A stretch of 64,000 nucleotides of DNA from Maniola hyperantus (Eukaryota > Arthropoda > Insecta > Lepidoptera > Nymphalidae). Location of the stretch: the NCBI RefSeq assembly GCF_902806685.2, contig NC_048563.1:806001-870000 (forward strand). Reading direction: 5' to 3'. Positions 42,562-53,129 of the stretch are shown one piece after another; within the stretch, counting starts at the first letter, position 1; each line of letters starts with the position of its first letter. The notes under the pieces were generated by a model. The model saw only the letters and a program-made list of their open reading frames with translations. It did no database searches and had not been told where the DNA came from. The translations under genes were made by a program, and so were the position numbers.

Positions 42562-43237
42562 ATCTATATATATAAAAGGAAAAGGTGACTGACTGACTGA
42601 CTGATCTATCAACGCACAGCTCAAACTACTGGACGGATCGGTCTGAAATTTGGCATGCAGATAGCTATTATGACCTAGCCATCCGTTAAGAAAGGATTTT
42701 TGAAAATTCAACCCCTAAGGGGGTGAAATAGTGGTTTGAAATTTGTGTAGTCCACGCGGACGAAGTCGCGAGCATAAGCTAGTCTAAATATATAAAATGA
42801 AAAGGTGACTGACTGACTGACTGACTGACTGACTGATCTATCAACGTACAGCTGAAACTACTTGACGGATCGGGCTGAAATTTGGCATGCAGGTAGCTAT
42901 TATGACGTAGGCATCCGCTAAGAAAGGATTTTTGAAAATTCAACCCCTAAGGGGGTGAAATAGCGGTTTGAAATTTGTGTAGTCCACGCGGACGAAGTCG
43001 CGAGCATAAGCTAGTCTAAATATATAAAATGAAAAGGTGACTGACTGACTGACTGACTGATCTATCAACACACAGCTCAAACTACTGGACGGATCGCTCT
43101 GAAATTTGGCATGCAGATAGCTATTACAACGTAGGCATCCGCTAAGAAAGGATTTTTGGAAATTCAACTCCTAAGGGGGTGAAATAGGGATTTGAAATTT
43201 TGCAGTCCACGCGGACGAAGTCGCGAGCATAAGCTAG
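42562..43237 (+). mobile_element. Three HLE-A copies head to tail
   Basis: Units 42562-42782, 42783-43014 and 43015-43237. Each CTAG end is followed at once by the next unit's TCTAAATATATAAAATG. Lengths differ mainly by GACT repeat number. Confidence 0.9.
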
Positions 43238-43291
43238 TTTTAAATATAAATATCAAAAATTGCTAAGCAATTGTCAGCATAAAATTGTAAG

Positions 43292-43592
43292 CTGTGATAG
43301 CCTAGTGGTTAGGACGTCCGCCTTCTAATCGGAGGTCGGGGGTTCGATCCCGGGCACGCACCTTCAACTTTTCGGAGTTACGTGCGTTTATCACTTGCTT
43401 TAACAGTAAAGGAAAACATCGTGAGGAAACCTGCACGCCTGAGAGTTCCCCATAATGTTCTCAAAGGTGTGTGAAGTCTAACCAATCCGCACATGGCCAT
43501 TGACCAAGGCCAAAACCCTTCTTACTTTGAGAGGAGACCCGTTCTCTGTAGTGAGCCGGCGATGGGTTGATCATGATGATAATGATGAATCA
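43292..43592 (+). mobile_element. SINE-B, full length
   Basis: Head CTGTGATAGCCTAGTGGTT, B-box-like GGGGGTTCGATCCCGGGC, body, and ATGGGTTGATCATGATGAT tail. The trinucleotide tail matches that of the RTE LINEs here, suggesting shared RT machinery. Confidence 0.88.
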
Positions 43593-43840
43593 CTAAAACA
43601 ATTAATTAGTAAAATCAGTTGATCACCCTAGTGCTTCTGGTTAAGACTGAATAAACAAAATGGTAGAACATCATTATCCTTTTTTCGAAGTCCGTCAAAG
43701 TGGGCGACACGTTGCAGACATCACTAATTGACTGTTCGCAGACCCCCAGACCCCCCCACGTAATTTTTCTCTCGTTTTTGGTCCAGATGGCCTTTGCACT
43801 GGGGTGTGACATTGCTACATGTATATAAGACATAAGTAGA

Positions 43841-44063
43841 CTAGCTTATGCCCGCAACTTCGTCCACGTGGATTACACAAGTTTCAAAACCCTATTTGAT
43901 TCCCCTTAGAGTTTTCAAAAATACTTTCTTAGCGGATGCCTACGTCATAATAGCTATCTGCATGCAAAATTTCAGCCCGATCCGTCCAGTAGTTTGAGCT
44001 GTGCGTTGATAGATCAGTCAGTCAGTCAGTCAGTCAGTCACCTTTTCCTTTTATATATTTAGA
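43841..44063 (-). mobile_element. HLE-A
   Basis: CTAGCTTATGCCCGCAAC to TTTTATATATTTAGA. Confidence 0.85.
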
Positions 44064-44072
44064 GGATTTAGA

Positions 44073-44252
44073 TTCAATTTTTTGTGACGTAACCACAAAT
44101 TCAGGGTTTTATGATTTTTTCCTTTACTTGAGCTAAGACCTACCTACCTATAGGCCATTCATTTCATGATTCTAGATCGATGGGAAGTATCCTATAGTTT
44201 TTCTTGACAGACAGAAAGACAGACAACAAAGTGATCCTATAAGGGTTCAATT
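44073..44252 (-). repeat. R fragment (5' half)
   Basis: TTTTTTGTGACGTAACCACA to ACAACAAAGTGATCCTATAA. Confidence 0.75.
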
Positions 44253-44279
44253 CAATTCAATTCAGTTCCTTCTTTCCTT

Positions 44280-44710
44280 TAAAAAAATAAAAAGGTTATA
44301 CCCATACCCACAAATGACTTTTGGACTTTCCTGAGGTGGAAGGTAGGAGCTGCAAGCTTATTTCGATTTCTAGTTAGCCTATTAAATAAAATAAAATAAA
44401 AAATAAAAATCTTTTTTATTCGTATAAACTTTTACAAGTACTTACGAATAGTCGGATGCATCTACCACTGGTTCGGAATGCCTTTCATACCGAGAAGAAC
44501 CAGCAAGAAACTCGGCGGTTGCTCTTTTCAAATATTTGATATAGGTACAAGATTATGCCATGTATAAAATAGAATTTGTAGTCTTGTGCGTTGCTGGAAC
44601 GAGCTGCAGGTCAAATCCACGCTCTTTTATCATTTAGATAATCTTCAATTGTGTAATATGCTTTTTTCAGGAGCATATTTTTAATAGATTTTTTAAACTT
44701 GTGCAAAGGT
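44280..44710 (-). pseudogene. CR1-like LINE 3' pieces, rearranged
   Basis: 44295-44385 is the reversed RT C-terminus (TACCCACAAATGACTTTTGG). 44400-44710 is the reversed 3' UTR and tail of the same family, beginning with an AAAATAAAATA tail. The order shows two separate fragments. Confidence 0.75.
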
Positions 44711-44792
44711 AAGTATTGTGTAGATCACCGATTTTCTTGTAACTAAGACTATTTTATCTTACAAAAATTATCTTATTGTAAATATATTTTAC

Positions 44793-44965
44793 AGAGCCTC
44801 AATAGCTCAACCGGTAAAGGAGTGGACTGAAAACCGAAAGGTCGACGGTTCAAACCCCGCCCGTTGCACTATTGTCGTACCTACTCCTAGCACAAGCTTG
44901 ACGCTTAGTTGGAGAGGAAAGGGGAATATTAGTCATTTAACATGGCTAATATTCTTTAAAAAAAA
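44793..44965 (+). mobile_element. SINE-A, full length
   Basis: GAGCCTCAATAGCTCAACCG head, GACGGTTCAAACCCCGCCC B-box-like element, body to AATATTCTTTAAAAAA. Confidence 0.85.
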
Positions 44966-45111
44966 AAAAAAATTGCGAGGCTACTGTAAGGATACTTATT
45001 TCCTTAAATGCCTCTCGAAGGGAATCGCGTAGTCTTAAGTTATAAATTGTAATTTTTGAGTTACGGAACTCTAAAAATTAGACAACGAGACAATCTAATT
45101 CTTTTAGAATG

Positions 45112-46017
45112 TGCTAGATTAGCCTCAGAAGTATAGAGACAATAGAGTCAGGAAATAACCTACTGAGAGCCTAAACCTTAGTTCGTTATCAATAAGCTAG
45201 GGCGTGGTTGTAGGTAGGAGACAAAATAAAAGATTGTATAAGGAAATAAACTGTTTTATTCAGGGAAAAACTCCCTCCAAATCAAAGTTTATCTTTACCA
45301 TTACTTATTGCTTTATCATTAAATAATTTATTATTTCCTTTAAGAAAAATCTACCGCCAGTTCGAAAAAGCATATCTACCGAGAGAAAGAACTGGCAAGA
45401 AAAAACTCGGCGGTGTCTATCCACAATTATTGAAAAATAGATACAACTATGGTATTACCATAACATATCCAACCCACATCGGGTATAAGCATAAACTATT
45501 ACAAAGGAATACCAGTTGAATAACAAATTACACATTAAACAACATACATAGTATAACAACAGAAATATAAAATCAACAATATTCGTACCTGTAGGTATGT
45601 CACAGCTTCTTATTAAAAATAGGAAAATTAATGATGTCTACCGTCAAAGCAGAGCCATTTATAGCCCTTTGGCTACCCTTTCCATAAGTATAATGATACC
45701 ATATAAAACTCAAATTCAATAGAGTCGACATTAAACTTTAGTTTTAAATTTATACACTTCAAAATTCCACATTATACTCTATTTAAATCTACAATTACTT
45801 TACTTCTAAAATATAATAAACTCAATTTCACCATGTAAGACCTTTGGATTAGCTGCTATATATTATCTGTTACGTCTGTAGTATTTTGTCTATCATTATG
45901 ACGTGCCTCTGTTTACAAATAAAATGTCAATGGTTTAGAATTAATTCTTAAGCAAAATCTAAAGAGTTTAGTAGCAATTTCAAGAAATAAATAGCAACTC
46001 TAACCATTTATCTTATA
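45112..46017 (-). repeat. Left LTR of LTR-like element 2, 906 bp
   Basis: Recurs at 48786-50195 with the same length once the hAT insertion is removed, and I see no differences. On the minus strand it begins TATAAG and ends AGCA. AATG precedes 45112 and follows 50195, fitting a 4-bp target duplication. The minus strand at 45345-45425 holds a diverged copy of the LINE 3' stem-loop module. Confidence 0.85.
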
Positions 46018-48785
46018 CGGCCAAACTGACAATTGCTTCGTTCTCGAAGCAACAAAATAAAAACAAACAATTCGTAAAGTAAATTTTTAACAACATCAAA
46101 ACATTTTTTTTTTTTTTTTTTTTTTTTTTCAAACAACATGTCTGTGGCTTCCAACAAAATTTAAAAAAACATTTTAAACATGTGTGTGACATACAAAATT
46201 ACCACACAGTTTACTCTCAAAAATACAAGAAATATTTTTCTCGCCACAGCACATAAATGTTTCCAAACAAGATATCCTTTAACCCCATTGGTTTTAAACC
46301 AATATCAAAAAATATTTTTAACACCACTGGTATTAAAGCGATATTATAAAAATACTTTTCAACACCGTTGGTTCCAACGTTTTAAAGTATCATCTACAAA
46401 ATATCCTTCAACACCATTGGTTTTAAGGCAACATCGTAAACCATCATAAAATTGTCCCTTAACACCATTGGTTTTGATCCATATATCACTATACAATTTT
46501 CCCATTGATCGAACATTTGATCAAAGTTTTAAATAAATTCCAATAAAATATAGAGATGAATATTAAACAAAGAAAAATTGCAACTGAACAAAATGTAAAT
46601 TATCAGAATTTAAAATAATATTTGTTTCATAAAAAGAAACCATCAAAATGAAAAAGTTACAAAAATATTAATATTTCAACATAAGTTAAATTATAAGAAC
46701 TTTTTTTTAAATTTCAAGTTAATAATTTTGCAAAAATAATAAAATTCCATCGACTTTTACTTCTAAAGTACCAAAGTCAAAAACAAAGGGTAATTATATA
46801 AAAAGTAATTATATGTAAGATATATCAAAACAAAACTAACTACTATGTTAGAAGAAGTAAAAATAATCAAAGAGTAAACTTATCTAATTATCGTTATTTA
46901 CTTTCAAAAATATTTTCTATTCAATCTCTTTTTGTCTATCTGCAATCAGTCCTTGGACTATACAAAAACATTTGTTGCTTCCCACATCCAATGATGTGCC
47001 AAAACCTTCCTTTTTAAATAAATACCAAAACATTTTTCCACAATAAAATATAAAAATCCAAAAAGATCGTAAATAAAAACATAAAGGTAGGTATCAAAAA
47101 CTAAAATGTCAAAAAATACCACAAAAATAATTTACATTAAAAAGATCGTCAAAGAAGTAATCAATATCAAAAATAGTTAAACACTTCAAACATCAAAAAC
47201 GTCAAAAAATCAAAAGTATTATTCAAACAAAACAACAAAATACGGCATTAAAAAATATTAAACACAAGTGGGTAGTCAATAATCTCTAAATTCCAATATT
47301 CTAAATTTAAGTTTCAGGTTTAACCATAGTCCACCACGCTGGCCAAGTGTGGATTGGCAGCTCCATTACATCACATTACATAACGGTGGGTATATATAAA
47401 AAAACAATGACATCAAACAATCAGTAGCTACTAGACTTAGCGGCATAGCAACAGGATAAGACATCAGCAGCCTAACCTATCCTTATATAAAAACTACAAA
47501 AATAAACTCCAACAAAATTTCTTAATTATTGTAGGTAGGTATCACAAATCTTTCATCTCTACGTTTCGCGAGTGAGAACTCCGATGCAAAGTCAATAGCA
47601 AATTTACAAAAATGGCCACGCTAATCGCGTTTCTGATCAATGAATCATCAATATTTAACGAATGATGCAATATGTATTTCTGTATTGTTCTTAATTTGAA
47701 ACAAAATTACAACAAAAAAAAATTATTTTTTCTTTTTTTTTTGGTTCTTTTTTTTCCTTCTTTTCTCTCTGTCATTATGTAACACATAAATAAATTATAT
47801 ACATCTATTCGGCCAACCTGAAAAGTACTTCGTTCTCGAAGTACTTACATAGGAAATGCCTCAAGAACATAACTAAAAAAAAAAGTAAGATGACTCATCA
47901 CTCGTAAAACAATATTCAATGATTCAATGTCAACATCACTATCATATAAATTACGAATATACGGCTAGACGTCAGACGTAAATTAAAATAGAACACAAAT
48001 TAACCATCAGTAAATATTTACTGACAAACTTGCTTTAGTTTTTCACCGCTCGGTCAGTCTGACATTTAACCACATTTTATAATTTTCAAACTACAAACCT
48101 AGGTGCGATTAGATAATGTTACTAATGAACCGTATACAAAAAAAAAGACATAACCTGTGTCAAGTCTAACCTATTGTAATCGTATGATCATTTACTTAAT
48201 AAAAATTTCATACCAGCTAACTACCTGCAAATTTTCAACATTAATTTTCGTAATACCGATTTGTGTTATTAGCTGGGACATCATGCGATTAAACACCTTC
48301 AAACATTAATCTGAGTCATTGAAACAGAACATCTATACTGAATACAAAATTACCCACAATTTTTTTATTTATTTAGTACCCACATCTTTATTTCGATAAT
48401 ACAATTAGTTTTAACACAAATAAAATGACGGCAGGTACTATGAAACTGTGTTACTACATTACGCAGAGTATTAATAGGTCCATGATTACGCAATAAAACT
48501 TTTTAAGGCCTACCTGCCTGAAAAAAATAGTCTCGCAAAAACACTTTTTTTTTTCACTTTCACAACACTTTGAACAAAATAAGCTTCCATACCGATTTAG
48601 GGTATCCAGATTAAGGGTATCCAATGTCCATTGTGGTACCTCTCGTGGACGTCAGTCATCACAACGCCTGTTGTAACATCTTTGATGGTTTTTCACAAAG
48701 CCATCCGAAATGGCCGGTATTTCTGAAACTTGTACAAACTGCATTAGAAAAGGCACAATTCAGCCATATCGTATCCCACTTCTGA
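46018..48785 (-). mobile_element. Internal region of LTR-like element 2
   Basis: About 2.77 kb, very AT-rich, with no open frame that suggests gag or pol. It has a T25-type run near 46106-46130, diverged ACACCATTGGTTTTA repeats at 46270-46480, two TTCT-loop hairpins (46033-46052, 47823-47846), and at its right edge TCAGAAGTGGGATACG (minus strand), like the tRNA-Leu-type site of element 1. Confidence 0.7.
46265..46485 (+). repeat. Degenerate ~60-bp tandem repeat
   Basis: Five diverged AACACC(A/G)(T/C)TGGTTTTA cores recur at intervals of roughly 50-65 bp with AAAATAT-type spacers. Confidence 0.65.
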
Positions 48786-48876
48786 TGCTAGATTAGCCTC
48801 AGAAGTATAGAGACAATAGAGTCAGGAAATAACCTACTGAGAGCCTAAACCTTAGTTCGTTATCAATAAGCTAGGG

Positions 48877-49372
48877 CAGGGGTTCCCAATTTTATTTGGC
48901 CATGGAACCCTAATTGATCATACTTTTTTGGCGGAACCCTAGCTGGCTATTTTGATAATGATAAATAATAATTATTATAAGTATTGCAAAACATTTATTG
49001 TGACGAAGAAATACTATGACGTTAATAATTGCCTGCGTGGCGCAGTGCGTGCACTGTTGTATTAAAAGTTGGAGGTCCCGGTTCGATTTGAGGCTTGGGT
49101 CGCGGCTAGTTACCACCCTACCGGACACCGGTAAAGACGTAACGCCAAGCGATTGAGCGTTCCCGGTAACATGCCGTGTATAAACCGATTAGGAGTATAC
49201 CTACCGGGTATAGCTTCCATCTTAGACTGCCGTATAGGCGTGACGGTGCGGCGCGGTTATGAGTCATTTCCACAAACGTCTTATTTAGGTAACTCTCGGA
49301 CAGACCGTGGAACCCCCTGTGACCCTTCCACGGAACCCCAGGGTTCCGCGGGCCACCAATTGGGAATCGCTG
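48877..49372. mobile_element. Non-autonomous hAT-type element, 496 bp, 8-bp duplication
   Basis: Ends CAGGGGTTCCCAATT and AATTGGGAATCGCTG are imperfect inverted repeats. AGCTAGGG flanks both sides (48869-48876, 49373-49380), and the left LTR near 45196 shows the single-copy empty site. Subterminal GGAACCC motifs recur on both sides. No transposase. A diverged SINE-C (about 49030-49235) lies inside. Confidence 0.92.
49030..49235 (+). mobile_element. Diverged SINE-C inside the hAT element
   Basis: GCCTGCGTGGCGCAGTGCG head, GGAGGTCCCGGTTCGATT B-box-like element, then GGCTAGTTACCACCCTACC and GGTAACATGCCGTGTATAAA. Older than the other SINE-C copies by its divergence. Confidence 0.75.
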
Positions 49373-50195
49373 AGCTAGGGCGTGGTTGTAGGTAGGAGAC
49401 AAAATAAAAGATTGTATAAGGAAATAAACTGTTTTATTCAGGGAAAAACTCCCTCCAAATCAAAGTTTATCTTTACCATTACTTATTGCTTTATCATTAA
49501 ATAATTTATTATTTCCTTTAAGAAAAATCTACCGCCAGTTCGAAAAAGCATATCTACCGAGAGAAAGAACTGGCAAGAAAAAACTCGGCGGTGTCTATCC
49601 ACAATTATTGAAAAATAGATACAACTATGGTATTACCATAACATATCCAACCCACATCGGGTATAAGCATAAACTATTACAAAGGAATACCAGTTGAATA
49701 ACAAATTACACATTAAACAACATACATAGTATAACAACAGAAATATAAAATCAACAATATTCGTACCTGTAGGTATGTCACAGCTTCTTATTAAAAATAG
49801 GAAAATTAATGATGTCTACCGTCAAAGCAGAGCCATTTATAGCCCTTTGGCTACCCTTTCCATAAGTATAATGATACCATATAAAACTCAAATTCAATAG
49901 AGTCGACATTAAACTTTAGTTTTAAATTTATACACTTCAAAATTCCACATTATACTCTATTTAAATCTACAATTACTTTACTTCTAAAATATAATAAACT
50001 CAATTTCACCATGTAAGACCTTTGGATTAGCTGCTATATATTATCTGTTACGTCTGTAGTATTTTGTCTATCATTATGACGTGCCTCTGTTTACAAATAA
50101 AATGTCAATGGTTTAGAATTAATTCTTAAGCAAAATCTAAAGAGTTTAGTAGCAATTTCAAGAAATAAATAGCAACTCTAACCATTTATCTTATA

Positions 50196-50410
50196 AATGC
50201 AAGCAATGTAGCGTGGCAAGGAGACGGCAGTTTTCCGCCATTTTTCCCCGTTTTTCCTGAAACAATGTTTTATTTAAAATCCTAATTTGCATCGGAACGG
50301 GGGTCTCGCTTCGGTACAAGATTGGGGCATTTCTTTTCTTTCGATGATTATTTTGCGTTACATTTGTAATAGCAGAGATAAGACAGAGTAAGTAGCACTA
50401 CTTATATTAA
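50196..50410. other. Unclassified
   Basis: No recognised repeat; CCGCCATTTTTCCCCGTTTT near 50237 is a T/C-rich run. Confidence 0.4.
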
Positions 50411-50646
50411 CTAGCTTATGCTCGCGACCCCACGTAGACTACACGAATTTCAAACCCCTATTTCACCCCCTTAGGGGTTGAATTTTCAATAATCCTTTCT
50501 TAGCGGATGCCTACGTCATAATAGCTATCTGCATGCCAAATTTCAGCCCGATTCGTCCAGTAGTTTGAGCTGTGCATTGATAGATCAGTAAGTAAGTCAG
50601 TCTGTCAGTCCGTCACTCAGTCACCTTTTCCTTTTATATATTTAGA
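50411..50646 (-). mobile_element. HLE-A
   Basis: CTAGCTTATGCTCGCGACC to TATATATTTAGA. The 3' hairpin is damaged (missing TTCGTCC). An HLE-C 3' scrap follows (50650-50680). Confidence 0.8.
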
Positions 50647-50682
50647 CTATTTGATGCCCGCGACTTCGTCCGCGTGGATATA

Positions 50683-50900
50683 CAGGGTGTAACCAGAACG
50701 CTAGCAAAAACTTAGCGTTATTGTTATACTACCTAAACACAATCCAATACCAATAACCATTTGCCTCATTTTGTAGTTTCAGTGATTTAGTATTTCAAAC
50801 CCGCAATGTATAGCGTGCAAAACTCGGGTCAATGCCCCGCCTACGACGCGGTATTGACTCTGAGTGGCCTTTTTTGGAACGTTCGTTGACCTCTAGCGAA
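50683..50900 (+). mobile_element. MITE-T, one end missing
   Basis: TACAGGGTGTAACCAGAACG end, then AATACCAATAACCATTTGCC, the empty form of the site occupied at 58814, and the CGTTCGTTGACCTCTA block. Confidence 0.75.
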
Positions 50901-50929
50901 TCTGAGATGTTTTATTTGCAATAATATAC

Positions 50930-51030
50930 CCTAAATCCGCACTTGGCCAGCGTGGAGGACTGTGGCCAAGCCATTCTCGTTTTGAGAAGAGACCCATGCT
51001 CAGTAGTGTGCCAGCGATGGATTAATCGTG
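50930..51030 (+). mobile_element. SINE-B 3' fragment
   Basis: AATCCGCACTTGGCCAGCG to GCGATGGATTAATCGTGATG. Confidence 0.75.
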
Positions 51031-51415
51031 ATGATGAAAGTTCAATAGCACAGCTTAAGGGAAGTCTCGAAATTCTTGTTCTTTTTCGAAAGGAAATCTG
51101 AAATCGAACCTAGATCCTTCCGCGTTACGTCTTATCCCCATTAAGACACCAGTCCACATCACTCGAACGTGAAATTGAATCCACTGATGCGTAAACGTCG
51201 CATGTTTATCCCCATTGAATCCCCATGAACGAATGAATAGGAATTAAATAATGGAATGAGGTATGAAAGACAAGAATATGAACTAAAACTTTAGGAGCCA
51301 CTTGAGAGTAAATCAGATGTTTTTCGTAATTAAAATGACCGCCAAACAGAACAGCTATTTTGAGATCACCATCTTATATTATTATGTTATGTAGCATGTA
51401 GTAGGTATGAACTTC

Positions 51416-51630
51416 TTGTACACTTATGCTCGCGACATCATCTGATTACACAAATTTCAAACCCCCATTTAAACCACTTAGGGGTGCAATTTTCAAAAAT
51501 CCTTTCTTTGCGGATGTCTAACGTCATAATAGCCATCTCCATGCCAAATTTTAGTCCGATCCGTCCAGTAGTTTGAGCGTTGATGGGTCAGTCATTAAAT
51601 CAGTCAGATTGTCAGTCTGTTAGTCAGTCG
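51416..51630 (-). mobile_element. HLE-A, diverged
   Basis: CTTATGCTCGCGACATCATC to GTCAGTCTGTTAGTCAGTC; many substitutions, an older copy. 51030-51415 is unclassified. Confidence 0.7.
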
Positions 51631-51844
51631 TGATCCTATTCCATCGGTAGATGACGAAGTACCTATTCATACAAAAAGATGTCGCACCTCTCTGTTCTCA
51701 GTCGGTAATGCAATATCCGGCACCCCATACAATATATCAAATTTTGAATATTACATCTCAGAACACATGTGTCTGGACCTTTAATATCTTTTTTCCCTTT
51801 CCAATTGTAATGGCAATATATTCCTACTAGCTACTCTATCATTG

Positions 51845-51903
51845 TAGCCTGGCGGTGACTGCGGCTTCGTTTTTGGGGGTCTGGAGTTCGATCGAACCCT
51901 GAA
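51845..51903 (+). mobile_element. tRNA-like SINE head fragment
   Basis: GTAGCCTGGCGGTGACTGCGG and GGAGTTCGATCGAACCC resemble A and B boxes. Cut by an R copy at 51905. Confidence 0.5.
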
Positions 51904-51904
51904 A

Positions 51905-52043
51905 AACCGGCCAAGTGCGAGACAGACTCGCGCACTGAGGGTTCCGTACTACAATCGTATTTTATCGACATTTTGCACGATAAATTGTTTTTAGGGTTCC
52001 GTACCTCAAAAGGAAAAACGGAACCCTTATAGGATCACTTTGT

Positions 52044-52074
<31 letters not shown>

Positions 52075-52436
52075 CTGTCAAGAAACCTACAGGGTACTTC
52101 TCGTTGACCTAGAATCATGAAATTTGGCAGGTAGGTAGATCTTATAGCTGACATTTGGGGTAAAATCTGAAAACCGTGAATTTAAGGTTAGATCACACAA
52201 AAAAAAGTAATTGTGGTCATGAAAATTAGTTGTGGTTAGTATTTTCAACTTTCGAAGTGAGTGACTATATCAAGTGGGGTATCATATGAAAGGTCTTTAC
52301 CTGTGCATTCTAAAACAGATTTTTATTTATTTTTATGCATCATAGTTTTTGAATTATCGTGCAAAATGTCGAAAAAATACGACTGTAGTACGGAACCCTC
52401 ATTGCGCGAGCCTGACTCGCACTTGGCCGGTTTTTT
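51905..52436. repeat. R: reversed end fragment followed by full plus copy
   Basis: 51905-51985 is the reversed right end (AAACCGGCCAAGTGCGAGAC). From 51992 a plus copy runs to GGCCGGTTTTTTT, with (GTCT)n at 52043-52079. Confidence 0.85.
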
Positions 52437-52575
52437 TAAAGAATATTACCCAAGTTAATTGCTGACTTATATCTAGGAGTAGGTACGACAATAATATAAC
52501 GGGTCGGGTTTGAACCGGCGACCTTTCGGTTTTCATTCCGCTCCTTTAACCGTTGAGTTATCGAGGTTCTAAGGC
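52437..52575 (-). mobile_element. SINE-A, shortened
   Basis: AAGAATATTACCCAAG tail side; GAACCGGCGACCTTTCGG; head CGTTGAGTTATCGAGG. Middle deleted by about 30 bp. Confidence 0.75.
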
Positions 52576-52589
52576 TCTAAATCAAAAAC

Positions 52590-52902
52590 TAGTATGCCTA
52601 AAAATAAATAAAAATCTGTTTTAGAATGTACAGGCAAAGCCCTTTCATATGATACCCCACTTGGTATAGTAATCTTACTTTGAAAGTTGAAAATAGCAAT
52701 ATTACATGAACACATTTTAATTTTTTCATTCAATTTCAAATTCATGGTTTTCAGATTTTTCCCCTCATGTCTGCTATAAGACCTACCTTCCTGGCAAATT
52801 TCATGATTCTAGGTCAATGGGAAGTACCCTGTAGGTTTTTTGACAGACAGACAACAAAGTGATCCTAATAAGGGTTCCGTTTTTCCTTTTGAGGTACGGA
52901 AC
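52590..52902 (-). repeat. R, reversed
   Basis: CTGTTTTAGAATGTACAGG to TTCCTTTTGAGGTACGGAAC. An unrecognised ~220-bp insert follows, after which GGGTACGGAACCCTA reappears at 53117. Confidence 0.8.
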
Positions 52903-53125
52903 ACTCAGAAACATTCGAATAGAAAAGAATATTGTTTATTCGAGGTATCATATTATAGGTGGTGTAGTCAATATCGTCCTGTACAGCAGTGCAACACCTC
53001 GAACAGGTAGTCCACTCAGCTTGTGTGGAGACGTGGGAGTGACCCCTCAGACACAAACCTATCTCAGAGAGACGGACAGACGGACGGACAGCGGAGGCGG
53101 GTGTCGTTGGTAAGCTTCGGGTACG
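52903..53125. other. Unidentified insert at the end of an R copy
   Basis: Contains an 84-codon frame, a GACGGACGGACAGCGGAGG tract and TTGGTAAGC, which resembles a splice donor. No second copy was noticed. It could be captured host sequence. Confidence 0.35.
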
Positions 53126-53129
53126 GAAC

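Larger units (their letters stand above)
48786..50195 (-). repeat. Right LTR of LTR-like element 2, split by a hAT element
   Basis: 48786-48876 and 49381-50195 together give 906 bp matching the left LTR. The split lies in AGCTAGGG. Confidence 0.88.

Noticed and set aside
43295..43365. tRNA gene at SINE-B, SINE-A and SINE-C heads
   Set aside because: Each is followed by a conserved SINE body and occurs many times; they are derived promoters, not tRNA genes.
52261..52458. Recurring ~60-codon frames in R copies (for example here and at 32607)
   Set aside because: They recur only because R recurs, stop positions vary between copies, and no start context or domain is present.
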